Shown: positions 53,204 to 62,178, counted from the first letter of the stretch. The stretch: DNA of 64,000 nucleotides from Roseomonas sp. (GCA_020249775.1 JADCFA010000018.1:1-64000), one strand, 5' to 3'. The notes: a model not told the origin generated them from the letters alone. A program made the numbers and translations.

Positions 53204-55053
53204 GGGCGTTTGCCCTTGATTTCGGCAACCCCCAGCCCGCTGCGGAGCTTGCCCCACAAATCATCGAAGCGGCGCAGCATATCCGCGGTCTGAGGGTCTT
53301 CCCGCCTGGCCTCCTCAAGCACCGTAGGTAGATACTGAGATACCCGCCGCTCGATCTGGCGAAACTTCTCGGGATCACGCGCCCATGCTGCCAACATCTC
53401 CTCCAGTGTCGGCAGCGAGGAATCGAGCGCCGGATTTATTCCCGGATCGGCGCGATCCCGTGGTTCGTCATGCGTCCAGTCGCCTTCCCCCTCGCGGCCG
53501 TCGTCCGCCAGCAATCCGGCCAGCCACAAGAGGAACCCTCTGGCGCCCAGAAAGCGAACGAACGCTGCGCGGTCGCGATCCTCCCCAAATGGCGGATCTG
53601 CGGGCGCGCGTTGCAGCCAAGAAAGCCCCTTTCCCCCACGGCTCACGCGCAGCCGCACGAACTCGCTGCGCTCCGCTGCAGGCATCGGTCCCAGAGGCAC
53701 GACGGTTTGCCCGCAGGGCCACGCAACCAACTCGCCGTGGAGCGTGCCCACCTCGAGCGCGATGTTCCGCTCGTCCGGATGAGGACCGCCTGGATGGAGA
53801 TCGGAACGATGCACGAGGCGCGCGCCTTCGTCGTCAAAGCCGAGCTGAGCGGCCCATCGGGCCGCGACCTGTGCGCGCGCGCGTTCGAGCGCCTCCTCCT
53901 CTAGGGCTACGGCGTCGGGCGCATGTTCCACGAGGGGCGCCTCTACCAACCGAGCTGATCCGATAAGTGCTTTCAGTCCTCTCTCGACAGGCTCCGTGAC
54001 GACCAGCTCGGCGGTCACTTCGACGTTGCGGCCAGTCCAAGCGCGCATGGTCGCATTCGCGCTGCCGAGCCACAGCCGCCGCTTTTGTCCCGATCGCATG
54101 AACAGCAGCTTCGCGTGAAGGCCACGGCCAAGTTCTTCTTCCTCGTCATCAGCCGGATCACGATCGGAAGCCGCCACGGCGATGTCTGCAACAGGCTCGG
54201 GGTCGCCGACTGGATAGTCCGGTGCGTCCAGCACGAGCAGATCATCGAACGCTGCAAGCGAGGGACCAATCCGCTCGATTTCGCGCATTGTCGTCAACAG
54301 CACGCGACGCGTCGGTTTCGACCCCTGTGGCGCTTGTCGAGCGATGAACGTTTTGTCGAGGAACGGACTCACCACCACGACTTCATCCGTTGCTGCCGTG
54401 GGCATGGGGACCGCCATTTCTCCAACCCCGACCGACCAGCGAAGCCGCTCGACGCGCACGCCTGTCGGAGCGCGCCAGGCTACCTTTGCGACGGCAGCGC
54501 CCAATGAAGCAGGCCGTACGCCTTTGAACGCCGCTCTCTCGGCCAGCGCACGCGCCAAGTCCTCTGCGCCTGGGACAAAAGCGCCACCTTTCTCCGCGGA
54601 CAGGAGCAGCAGTCCGATGTCCCGGTTCACATTTTCGGTTAGATTGCGGCTCCCGATCCAAAGGCGCCAGCCGACGTTCCCGCCCGCATTGCGCGTGCGA
54701 ACAAGGGCTGCTTTGGGATGCCAACTATGGATAGCTTCATCAAAATCGACTTCGCGCACGAACTGGTCGAGGACGGCCGCGATACGCGGTGTCCGACGCA
54801 TTTTCGCCAGCCGCCCTCGCTGAATGATGATGCGCACCTTTCCACGAAGGCGTTCGACCGCATCGGCGAAGTCGGAGGGGCTTCCACGGCCTGCATCTGT
54901 GTCCTTGCCAGCCAAGGCAAGCAGCGTCGCGCCAATAGTCCCCAGATCCGCCGAATAGGCCGCCAGCAAGGCCAGTTCGACGTTCTCGTCGGGGCCGGGA
55001 CGAAGGCCCTCGAGAAACGAGAGCGCCGGCCAGCTGTCGACCGTCCCGCTCAT
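53200..55053 (-). CDS. Phospholipase D-like protein with two HxK motifs
   Basis: A 617-residue protein of the PLD superfamily. The first motif is His112-x-Lys114 with GSRNLTEN about 22 residues later; the second is His313-x-Lys315 with GSANATMRAW. That is the two-site arrangement of PLD-type phosphodiesterases and nucleases, all on one chain. The aspartate of classical HKD is replaced by the GS-N element, as in many PLD-like nucleases. Residues 350-617 have no recognised domain. ATGA overlaps at both ends link it to DUF6361 upstream and SNF2 downstream. DNA or RNA cleavage is likely, given the helicase partner, but not shown. Confidence 0.82.
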   Translation of the reverse strand: MSGTVDSWPALSFLEGLRPGPDENVELALLAAYSADLGTIGATLLALAGKDTDAGRGSPSDFADAVERLRGKVRIIIQRGRLAKMRRTPRIAAVLDQFVREVDFDEAIHSWHPKAALVRTRNAGGNVGWRLWIGSRNLTENVNRDIGLLLLSAEKGGAFVPGAEDLARALAERAAFKGVRPASLGAAVAKVAWRAPTGVRVERLRWSVGVGEMAVPMPTAATDEVVVVSPFLDKTFIARQAPQGSKPTRRVLLTTMREIERIGPSLAAFDDLLVLDAPDYPVGDPEPVADIAVAASDRDPADDEEEELGRGLHAKLLFMRSGQKRRLWLGSANATMRAWTGRNVEVTAELVVTEPVERGLKALIGSARLVEAPLVEHAPDAVALEEEALERARAQVAARWAAQLGFDDEGARLVHRSDLHPGGPHPDERNIALEVGTLHGELVAWPCGQTVVPLGPMPAAERSEFVRLRVSRGGKGLSWLQRAPADPPFGEDRDRAAFVRFLGARGFLLWLAGLLADDGREGEGDWTHDEPRDRADPGINPALDSSLPTLEEMLAAWARDPEKFRQIERRVSQYLPTVLEEARREDPQTADMLRRFDDLWGKLRSGLGVAEIKGKRP

Positions 55054-56267
55054 TCGGCGTCCGCCAGATCATTAAGGAGCGTGCTGACCTGCTCCCATCT
55101 ATAGTGGAGAGGTCCAGCTAGACCATGCTCGTCGTTCGCCCATTCGAGCCGCCGCGCGCGACCATTGGGCGTCAGGGGGAGCCGCGCGCGGGGCCCTTTT
55201 CGGGCTTCGGCCGCCTCATAGACCTCGAAAAGCGGTCGGGGATCAGTCGGCTTCGAAGCGATCCAATCCTTCGTCGCCGCTACGACGGCGCGCAACTTCG
55301 ACGGCAGTGCGCCAATGTCTGCCTCAAGCGCGTCGACATCGAGTTTGGCCGCGACGGCGCCGTACACGGCAACCGTCGAGGCGAGGTGATCACGATGTCG
55401 GGTTGACGTCTCCCGTTTGTCGTAGGCCTCGACGATATGTTCGAGGAGAGCGTCATAGATGGCGCGCCCCACGCCAGCCAGATTGGCCGCCTGATGGGCA
55501 CGCGCCAGCGGCCCCCGGTCGGGACCGGCGATCGCACGGGTCTCATCGGCCCACATTCCCGGCGGTGATGCGGCCTCTGTCCGAACGAGGCGCGCGAGCA
55601 AGGAAAGCTCATGACCTCCGCTGCCGCGCAATTGCGCGAGGCGCTCGCGAAGAAATGTGGCCTCCGCGGCCGCCAACCGGAGAGTGATCGATCCATCACG
55701 CCAGCCAGCCGGACGCTTGGGTAGCGGAACGAACGGCAGATCGAAGCCGAGGAGTGGCTGTCCGTCATCGTCAGTCGCCGCGCTCACGCTCTTCAGCAGC
55801 CGATGCGCGTGCGCCCGAGAAATCGTCCGCCCGTCAAGACGCGGGCGCAGGATTCCCCACACCGCGAGAGCATTCCAATAAACGGTCGATGGCGGCTGAC
55901 TGGAAGGCTTGGGAAAAACACGACTGCCAATCACCTGGGATTCGCCGGCATCCCGAAGCCGCCCTGCAAGCACCCTTTCGCGTTCGCGTAGTGCACGCTC
56001 AGCAGCCGGTCCGGTCAAACCCGCGAGATCCTCGAATAACCAAGGCACGAAGATCGCGTACCGCGCCCGAGTGTGCAGAACGGACGTGCCTGGAAAGAAG
56101 TGATCCGCGTATCGCTGATGGATAGTCAGAAAGCCGATCTCGTCGCGCACGCCCATGGATTCTACGTCCATTTGCGCCTTGGCGCGGGCCAGCGACTCGC
56201 GGGACAGATAGGTCCATCCCAAGGATGGCTCGACGAGCGCCGCGCGCTGCACCTGCGGTGATCTCAT
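55050..56267 (-). CDS. DUF6361 family protein
   Basis: A 405-residue protein resembling DUF6361: an N-terminal SLGWTYLSRESLARA segment, DEIGFLTIHQRYADHFFPGTSVLHTRARYAIFVPW in outline (GT-S and TRARY are the strongest marks), then YWNALAVWGIL and a mostly helical C-terminus. No enzyme motif is visible. ATG 56267 is chosen; the frame extends upstream to 56387, but that stretch overlaps the AAA/DUF4143 gene. In this operon it precedes the PLD and SNF2 genes with an ATGA overlap, so it is probably a structural or recognition subunit of that complex. Confidence 0.7.
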   Translation of the reverse strand: MRSPQVQRAALVEPSLGWTYLSRESLARAKAQMDVESMGVRDEIGFLTIHQRYADHFFPGTSVLHTRARYAIFVPWLFEDLAGLTGPAAERALRERERVLAGRLRDAGESQVIGSRVFPKPSSQPPSTVYWNALAVWGILRPRLDGRTISRAHAHRLLKSVSAATDDDGQPLLGFDLPFVPLPKRPAGWRDGSITLRLAAAEATFLRERLAQLRGSGGHELSLLARLVRTEAASPPGMWADETRAIAGPDRGPLARAHQAANLAGVGRAIYDALLEHIVEAYDKRETSTRHRDHLASTVAVYGAVAAKLDVDALEADIGALPSKLRAVVAATKDWIASKPTDPRPLFEVYEAAEARKGPRARLPLTPNGRARRLEWANDEHGLAGPLHYRWEQVSTLLNDLADAE

Positions 56268-56283
56268 AGGTCGAGACACCGGG

Positions 56284-57504
56284 TCACCTCCAGAGAGACG
56301 ACAGGGGCGCCGCTGCCAACCGATCGCCAAACGGCACGACGTCCGTGCTGTCGTACAGGACCACGCCAAACGCGAAGCGGTCCCCACAAGCCTCTGCCAG
56401 TGCGCGCAAGCCCGAGAAGTCGCTGGCCTTGACCGTTGCGCTCGCCTTCACCTCGATGGCGGCAATCATGCCGTCATCGCGTTCGAGCACGATGTCGACC
56501 TCGCGCATGTCCCGATCGCGGAAATGATGTGGCGTCAGACGCAGGTCTGAGGCCGTCATCAGCTTCAGAACTTCGGAGAACACGAAGCTCTCGAGCAGCG
56601 CGCCAAACGCCCCCCGATCCGCCTTGATCCGATCAAAAGTCAGCCCGCGCGCAGCGGCCAGCAGGCCGGAATCAAGGAAATGCAGTTTGGGTGTCTTGAC
56701 GATGCGCTTTAGCGCATTGGTGAACCAGGGCTGCAGGGTCGCGATCAGGAACACCTGTTCGAGCAGACCGACATAGCGCTGACCGGTCCTGTGGTTGACG
56801 TTGATGCCGCTCGCGAGCTGGGAATAGTTGACGAGCTGCCCGGAATGCTCGGCCAGAAGTCGCACGAATTTCGGGAGTTCAGTGAGCTTTTCCACCTCGG
56901 CGATATCGCGAAGATCACGGGTCAGGATCGAGGTGAGATACGACCGCGCCCAATCTTGTCGCCGCCGTTCGCTGTCACGGCTGATCGCTTCAGGAAAGCC
57001 GCCGCGCAGTGCCAGTTGCACCAGATCATCGCCGACGATCGCGTCACTCTGGCTGTGCAAACTCCCCTCGAACAGGCGTTCCAGAAAGGTAGGCGCTCGG
57101 TTCTCGATTTCCGCCCGAGCCAAGGGCAGCATCCGGATGGTTTCCATTCGGCCAGCGAGGCTGTCGGCGACGCGCGGCAAGGTCAGCACATTGGCCGATC
57201 CGGTGAGCAGGAAACGGCCAGGTCGATAGTCTTCGTCGACCGTCTTCTTGATCGCCAGCAACAGATTGGGCGCGCGCTGGATCTCGTCGATGATGGCGCG
57301 ATCCAGACCTCGGATGAAGCCGGCCGGATCGGACTGGGCGGCCTCAAGGACGGTCTGGTCGTCGAGGGTGCTGTAGGTCCAGCCGGTTTCTCCCATCTTT
57401 CGCACCAGCGTCGTCTTGCCGGCGCGGCGCGGTCCGACGATGAGGACGACCGGCGTGTCCGCAAGCGCCTCCTCCGCCCTCCGCTCAACGAATCGCTGGA
57501 ACAT
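56284..57504 (-). CDS. AAA ATPase with DUF4143 domain
   Basis: A 406-residue protein of the widespread AAA_14-DUF4143 family. Walker A GPRRAGKTT is at residues 24-32, Walker B is in AIIDEIQRAP, LLTGSANVL is a sensor-type strand, and the C-terminal DUF4143 has a restriction-nuclease-like fold with EVDIVLERDDGMIAAIEVKAS (Glu-Val-Asp then Glu-Val-Lys). ATG 57504 with GGAGATGTC upstream replaces a much longer start at 57918 that overlaps ardC. It ends 16 bases before DUF6361, so it may head that operon; but members of this family are common singletons in mobile DNA, so membership is uncertain. Confidence 0.85.
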   Translation of the reverse strand: MFQRFVERRAEEALADTPVVLIVGPRRAGKTTLVRKMGETGWTYSTLDDQTVLEAAQSDPAGFIRGLDRAIIDEIQRAPNLLLAIKKTVDEDYRPGRFLLTGSANVLTLPRVADSLAGRMETIRMLPLARAEIENRAPTFLERLFEGSLHSQSDAIVGDDLVQLALRGGFPEAISRDSERRRQDWARSYLTSILTRDLRDIAEVEKLTELPKFVRLLAEHSGQLVNYSQLASGINVNHRTGQRYVGLLEQVFLIATLQPWFTNALKRIVKTPKLHFLDSGLLAAARGLTFDRIKADRGAFGALLESFVFSEVLKLMTASDLRLTPHHFRDRDMREVDIVLERDDGMIAAIEVKASATVKASDFSGLRALAEACGDRFAFGVVLYDSTDVVPFGDRLAAAPLSSLWR

Positions 57505-57692
57505 GACATCTCCGATTACCGGCTGATTGGCACTATCAGCTTCGGCAGATTTGTAGTCAATGGCCCGCTGATTGGTATCGTGAGCATCACCAGGATCTGA
57601 GGGGAAAGCCTTCCCCTGCGGCCGAGCCTTGTCTCTGCCGACCCCTTCCGTGGGGAGCCCCCTGCAACACCCCCGAGAGTGAGAGTGCAGAC

Positions 57693-57757
57693 CGGCTGTG
57701 CCGTGACGGGTTGAAGGCTGGGAGAGAGGCTTCCGGCGCCCGTCGCGGAGACCCGCG
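57693..57757 (+). promoter_or_regulatory. Conserved leader, copy A, before ardC
   Basis: From GGCTGTGCCG to the ardC ATG the sequence is nearly identical to that before the ParB-like gene (58806-58874). Shared blocks are CGTGACGGGTTG, GGGAGAGAGGCT and GCCCGTCGCGGAGACC. The GGAG at the end is the likely ribosome-binding site. Conservation across all of about 60 non-coding bases implies a common promoter, operator or RNA leader. Confidence 0.65.
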
Positions 57758-58714
57758 ATGTCGAAACGTGATCCACGCGGCCGGCCGAGCGCCGACCGGA
57801 CAAGCCTGTATGACGAAATCACCGGCAAAATTCTTGCCGAACTGGAAGCCGGGCGGCTGCCCTGGGTCCAGCCCTGGGGGACGACAGCGGCCAAGGCGCC
57901 GCTCGCCATGCCGACCAACGCTGCAACCGGGCGCGGCTACTCCGGGGTCAATGTGCTGATCCTCTGGGGCGCGGTGATCTCTCATGGCTTCCCGAGCCAG
58001 GGCTGGCTCACCTTCCGCCAGGCCCTGTCGCTTGGCGGCAATGTCCGCAAGGGCGAGCGTGGCACCACCGTCGTTTATGCAGACCGATTCGTGCCGGACG
58101 ATGAACGCCGGCGTGCCCGAGAGACCGGCGACGAAGCCCACGCGATCCCGTTCCTGAAGCGCTTCACGGTTTTCAATGTCGCTCAGTGTGACGGCCTGCC
58201 TGAGGACCTCGTGGCGGCCGTGCCGCCTCCGGAGCCCGGGCTGATCGAGCCCACCGTCGATGCGCTGATCCGGGCAAGCGGAATCGACTTTCGCGTCGGC
58301 GGTGACCGGGCCTACTACGCGCCTTCGCCCGACTATGTGATGGTGCCGCCGCCGCAGGCCTTCTTCGAGCCCATCAACTGGCATCGCACGGCGCTCCACG
58401 AATGCGCCCATGCCAGCGGCGCGGCCCATCGGTTGGGCCGCGATCTCACAGGATCGTTCGGCTCCAAGAAATATGCGTTCGAGGAACTGGTGGCCGAGAT
58501 CGCCTCGGCCTTCTGCTGCGCCGCCCTCGGCATCGCCCCGACCGTCCGCCATGCAGACTACATCGGATCCTGGGCCGAAGTCCTTCGCGAAGACAATCGC
58601 GCCATCGTCCGGGCAGCCAGCCAGGCGAGCAAAGCGGCAGACTGGCTGCTGGCCTTCGCACCAAGCGCCGGCGCCGCTGGTCAGGCGATTGCCACAACCT
58701 CCGAGGCGGCCTGA
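57758..58714 (+). CDS. ardC: ArdC-like antirestriction protein
   Basis: A 318-residue protein. The N-terminal ssDNA-binding domain (YDEITGKILAELEAGRLPWVQPW, GRGYSGVNVLILW, FRQALSLGG, VRKGERGT) is joined to a zincin-type metallopeptidase domain with HECAH at residues 214-218 and SYAFEELVAE-like YAFEELVAEIAS, the third ligand region. It is carried by conjugative plasmids and ICEs to protect incoming DNA from restriction. It is preceded by the conserved leader. Its position directly beside BREX and the nuclease blocks suggests a mobile element transferring both a shield and the defence island. Confidence 0.9.
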   Translation: MSKRDPRGRPSADRTSLYDEITGKILAELEAGRLPWVQPWGTTAAKAPLAMPTNAATGRGYSGVNVLILWGAVISHGFPSQGWLTFRQALSLGGNVRKGERGTTVVYADRFVPDDERRRARETGDEAHAIPFLKRFTVFNVAQCDGLPEDLVAAVPPPEPGLIEPTVDALIRASGIDFRVGGDRAYYAPSPDYVMVPPPQAFFEPINWHRTALHECAHASGAAHRLGRDLTGSFGSKKYAFEELVAEIASAFCCAALGIAPTVRHADYIGSWAEVLREDNRAIVRAASQASKAADWLLAFAPSAGAAGQAIATTSEAA

Positions 58715-58805
58715 CGCACTCGCTGCCGCTCCAAGCATCGGCGCAGTCCCGTCTTTCCGGCTCTACGGCGTTCCGGCTTTCCGGAAGCGATGAGAGGAAG
58801 AGGGC

Positions 58806-58874
58806 TGCGCCGATTTTCGTGACGGGTTGGAGGTCGGGAGAGAGGCTCCCGGCCGCCCGTCGCGGAGACCTGTC
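58806..58874 (+). promoter_or_regulatory. Conserved leader, copy B, before the ParB-like gene
   Basis: It corresponds to copy A base by base from GACGGGTTG to GCCCGTCGCGGAGACC, with only a few substitutions (for example AGGTCGGG for AGGCTGGG). GGAGACC lies about 7 bases before ATG 58875. A looser relative, GACGGGTTTGAG with GAGAGAGAGCGCCC, precedes the methylase-helicase gene (62220-62262). Confidence 0.65.
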
Positions 58875-61019
58875 ATGGCCACTGCCATTCAGAAGATCAC
58901 CCTGTCGCCATCGCGCGACATCCCCTTCAACAAGCTCACGCTCTCGCAATCGAACGTCCGGCGCGTCAAAGCCGGCGTGTCGATCGAAGAACTCGCCGAG
59001 GATATTGCCCGCCGCGGCCTCCTGCAGAGCCTCAACGTCCGTCCCATCCTCGATGCCGACGGCGCCGAGACCGGCCTCTACGAAATCCCGGCTGGCGGCC
59101 GTCGCTACCGGGCGCTCGAGCGTCTGGTGAAGCAGAAGCGCCTCGCCAAGACAGCCCCCGTGCCGTGTGTGGTGCGCGATCCCGCGACATCGATCCTGGC
59201 CGAAGATGACTCCCTCGCGGAGAACCTTCAGCGTGCCCCGCTGCATCCGCTTGATCAGTTCCGGGCGTTCCAGGCGCTGCGCGACAAGGGCCAGTCCGAG
59301 GAAGACATCGCCGCGGCCTTCTTTACCTCCGCCCATGTGGTGAAGCAGCGTCTGCGCCTTGCGGGCGTCTCGCCGAAACTTCTCGACATCTACGCCGAGG
59401 ACGGCATGACGCTGGAGCAGCTGATGGCCTTCACGGTCAGCGCCGACCATCCGAGGCAGGAACAGGTCTGGGAGACGATCGCAGGCTCCTGGTCCAAGGA
59501 GCCCTATCAGATCCGCCGCATGCTGACCGAGAAGACGGTGCGCGCGTCGGACCGCCGGGCCGTGTTCGTGGGGCTCGATGCTTATGAAGCGGCCGGCGGC
59601 ACCGTCCTGCGCGATCTCTTCCAACAGGACGATGGCGGCTGGCTCGCCGATGTCGCCCTGCTCGAGACCCTGGTTGCCGCCAAGCTGAAGACAGAGGCCG
59701 AGGCCATCGCGGCCGAAGGCTGGAAGTGGATCGAGGTCGCTGCAGACTTCCCCTACGGTCACACGCAAGGCCTGAGACAGATCGACGGCGTCGCCGCCGA
59801 ACGATCGGCAGACGAGCAGTCGACGATCGACGCGCTCAACGCCGAGTATCAGCGTCTCGAAGCGGAGTATGAAGACGCTGACGAACTGCCCGACGAGGTC
59901 GATGCGCGGCTTGGCGAGATTGAAGCGCTGCTTGGCGAGCACGACAACCGGCCGGTGATCTTTGACCCGAGCGACATCACCCGTGCAGGCGTTTTCCTGA
60001 GCGTCGGCGCAGACGGCAAGCTCGTGGTCGAGCGCGGCTATGTTCGCCCGGAAGACGAGGCGCCTGTCGTCCTTCCCGATGACGAGACCGATGGCGCTAC
60101 GGCGGCGACCAGCGCTCAAGCAGGCGAACCTCGCCAAAGCGGCACGTCCAGCACCGTCATCACGGTCAGCGGGCAGCCGATCGAAAGCGAGGACGACGAG
60201 GACGACACGATCAGGCCGTTGCCCGAGCGTCTGGTGGTCGAACTGACCGCTCATCGCACGCTCGCGCTGCGCGACGCCGTGGCGAGCAACCCACAGATCG
60301 CGCTGACGGCGCTGCTGCACAAGCTCGTCATCGACACGTTCCAGCGCACCACCACCGGCGGCGGATGCCTGGAAGCGTCCGTGCGACACGTCTTCTTCCC
60401 CGCGCAGGCCGCCGACCTGAAGGACTGCCCCTCCGCCCGCGCGATCGCGGAGCGTCAGGACGCCTGGAAGGCCGATCTTCCGCAGGACGATCAAGCGCTC
60501 TGGGACTGGCTGTCGGCGCTCAACGATGCGAGCCGGCTCTCCCTGCTCGCCCACTGTGTCAGCTTCGGGATCAACGCGCTTTACGAAAAGCCGAACCCCT
60601 ATGGCGGGAACGGCGTATCCCAGCACGGGCTCGAACGCCGTCTCACCCAGGCCGACCGGCTCGCGCGCGCCACCGGTCTCGACATGGTGGAGGCTGGATG
60701 GCGGCCGTCTGTCGACAACTATCTCGGTCGGGTGCCGAAGCGCCGGATCGTCGAGGCCGTGCGTGAAGGCGCCGGAGACCGGGCCGCGCAGCTCATCGAG
60801 CATCTGAAGAAGGGTGACATGGCGAAGGAGGCCGAACGCCTCCTCGCCGACGCCGGGTGGCTGCCCGAACCGCTGCGGCTCGCCGATACGGGCACGTCGT
60901 CTGAACCCGGCGAACCCGAGACCGAGGCAGGCTCCGAGGAATTGCCAGCGTTTCTGTCCGGCGACGAGGAAGCCTTGGACGAAGATGTCGAGCCACTCCC
61001 GGCCATCGCGGCCGAGTAG
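58875..61019 (+). CDS. Large ParB-like partition/nuclease-fold protein of mobile elements
   Basis: A 714-residue protein. The ParB N-terminal domain reads SQSNVRRVKAGVSIEELAEDIARRGLLQSL, then AGGRRYRALERL and ENLQRAPLHPLDQFRAF, with a helix-turn-helix (SEEDIAAAFFTSAHVVKQRLRLAG). Residues beyond about 300 form a long acidic extension not present in chromosomal ParB (about 300 residues). Such large ParB proteins occur on plasmids and ICEs without a ParA next to them; none is seen here. ATG 58875 follows the conserved leader. It probably binds DNA and regulates or stabilises the element. Confidence 0.85.
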   Translation: MATAIQKITLSPSRDIPFNKLTLSQSNVRRVKAGVSIEELAEDIARRGLLQSLNVRPILDADGAETGLYEIPAGGRRYRALERLVKQKRLAKTAPVPCVVRDPATSILAEDDSLAENLQRAPLHPLDQFRAFQALRDKGQSEEDIAAAFFTSAHVVKQRLRLAGVSPKLLDIYAEDGMTLEQLMAFTVSADHPRQEQVWETIAGSWSKEPYQIRRMLTEKTVRASDRRAVFVGLDAYEAAGGTVLRDLFQQDDGGWLADVALLETLVAAKLKTEAEAIAAEGWKWIEVAADFPYGHTQGLRQIDGVAAERSADEQSTIDALNAEYQRLEAEYEDADELPDEVDARLGEIEALLGEHDNRPVIFDPSDITRAGVFLSVGADGKLVVERGYVRPEDEAPVVLPDDETDGATAATSAQAGEPRQSGTSSTVITVSGQPIESEDDEDDTIRPLPERLVVELTAHRTLALRDAVASNPQIALTALLHKLVIDTFQRTTTGGGCLEASVRHVFFPAQAADLKDCPSARAIAERQDAWKADLPQDDQALWDWLSALNDASRLSLLAHCVSFGINALYEKPNPYGGNGVSQHGLERRLTQADRLARATGLDMVEAGWRPSVDNYLGRVPKRRIVEAVREGAGDRAAQLIEHLKKGDMAKEAERLLADAGWLPEPLRLADTGTSSEPGEPETEAGSEELPAFLSGDEEALDEDVEPLPAIAAE

Positions 61020-61078
61020 CCGATCCAGGCGGGGCCGCTCCGGCGGTCCCGTATCTCTCCTTACACGTCCTTTCCATC

Positions 61079-61104
61079 AGCCCGGTCGCCGCGCCGGGCT
61101 TTTC
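61079..61104 (+). terminator. Hairpin terminator after the ParB-like gene
   Basis: AGCCCGG (61079-61085), an 8-base loop and CCGGGCT (61094-61100) followed by TTTT. It lies 60 bases past the ParB-like stop and 21 bases before the next gene. The T-run is short, so it could be an attenuator and not a full stop. Confidence 0.6.
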
Positions 61105-61124
61105 CATGTTCGCGGGAGACTGTC

Positions 61125-61541
61125 ATGGCAGACTATTTCACGCACTTCTCGTGCCTGCTCGACGTCGGCACGCCCCAGAATGCCGCACGCGCGCTCGATC
61201 TCTACAACGCACTGACCGAGGCTGGTGCTGCGGAGGAACCGCCGTCCGAAGGCTTCCTCGTCTCCATCCAGCCCGAGCACGGCGGCTCGCAGCTCTGGCT
61301 GCGGGATGACGTCTCCGGCGATCCCGAACGGCTGATCCAGTTCGTGAAGCTCTGCGCTGCGGAGTTCGGTCTCAAGGGCCGTTGGGGCTTTCAGTACGCC
61401 AACACATGCTCGCGGCCCCGGCTCAATGCCTTCGGTGGCGGCGCGCACATCCTCGACCTCGGCACCGGCGAGACGGTCGGATGGATCGACACGGATGGCT
61501 GGCTCACCACCGCATTGGACGGAGGTGAGCCCGATGCCTGA
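61125..61541 (+). CDS. Conserved hypothetical protein of mobile elements
   Basis: A 138-residue protein with no catalytic motif. The sequence mixes acidic and aromatic residues (ADYFTHFSCLLDVG, SEGFLVSIQPEHGGSQLWLRD, RWGFQYANTCSRPRLN, GGGAHILDL). It has GGGAG 7 bases before ATG 61125. It overlaps the next gene by 8 bases, so both are co-translated. I recognise the type from alphaproteobacterial plasmids and ICEs but not a function. Confidence 0.7.
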   Translation: MADYFTHFSCLLDVGTPQNAARALDLYNALTEAGAAEEPPSEGFLVSIQPEHGGSQLWLRDDVSGDPERLIQFVKLCAAEFGLKGRWGFQYANTCSRPRLNAFGGGAHILDLGTGETVGWIDTDGWLTTALDGGEPDA

Positions 61542-62178
61542 GATCATCGAAACCATCGTCTATCGTCTCGATGAACTCTCCGACGCGGCGAAGGACGCCG
61601 CGCGCGGATGGTATCGCGAAGGCGGCTTCGATCATGACTGGTTCGAGTTCGTCTGTGACGACTTCGAACGCATCTGCACGATCCTGGGCATCAGCCTCCG
61701 GACGCGCCCTGTCCGGCTGTTCGGCGGCGGCACCCGCTCGAAACCCTGCATCTGGTTCTCGGGCTTCTGGAGCCAGGGGGACGGGGCCTGCTTCGAGGGC
61801 GACTACAGACATGCGAGAGCCGCCGCCCGCCGCATCCGGGCCTATGCACCAACGGATACCGCGCTTCACCGGATCGCCGACACCCTCCAGGCCGTTCAGC
61901 GGCGCAACTTCTACCAGCTCCGAGCCACCGTGACCCACCGGGGGCGCTACTATCACGAGCATTGCATAGCCATCACGGTCGATCGCGACAGCCCCACGGG
62001 TCAGGACATGACCACCGATGCGGAAAATACCGTCTCCGAAGCGCTCCGAGATCTGGCCCGCTGGCTCTACCGCCAGCTCCAACGGGAATACGAGCATCTG
62101 ACCTCGGACGAGGCCGTCGACGAGGCGATTGCGGCGAATGGCTACACCTTCACCGAAGCGGGCCGGCGCTTCGGCTGA
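61534..62178 (+). CDS. Conserved hypothetical protein (phage/ICE type)
   Basis: A 214-residue protein beginning PEIIETIVYRLDELSDAAKD, a start shared by proteins of phages and integrated elements that are sometimes labelled, without proof, as toxin-antitoxin components. Other features are WYREGGFDHDWFEFVCDDFERI and a central glycine/tryptophan stretch IWFSGFWSQGDGACFEG. The start (ATG 61534, GGAGG 9 bases upstream) overlaps the previous gene. No enzymatic residues are evident and I assign no function. Confidence 0.72.
   Translation: MPEIIETIVYRLDELSDAAKDAARGWYREGGFDHDWFEFVCDDFERICTILGISLRTRPVRLFGGGTRSKPCIWFSGFWSQGDGACFEGDYRHARAAARRIRAYAPTDTALHRIADTLQAVQRRNFYQLRATVTHRGRYYHEHCIAITVDRDSPTGQDMTTDAENTVSEALRDLARWLYRQLQREYEHLTSDEAVDEAIAANGYTFTEAGRRFG

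Noticed and set aside
50006-55053. Classification of the SNF2-PLD operon as DISARM
   Set aside because: No DUF1998 helicase (DrmA), DrmB or DISARM methyltransferase is visible, and DUF6361 is not a DISARM component I know.
55050-57504. AAA/DUF4143 as an established part of the DUF6361 operon
   Set aside because: Only spacing supports it; this family is very common as isolated genes, so the link is stated as a possibility only.
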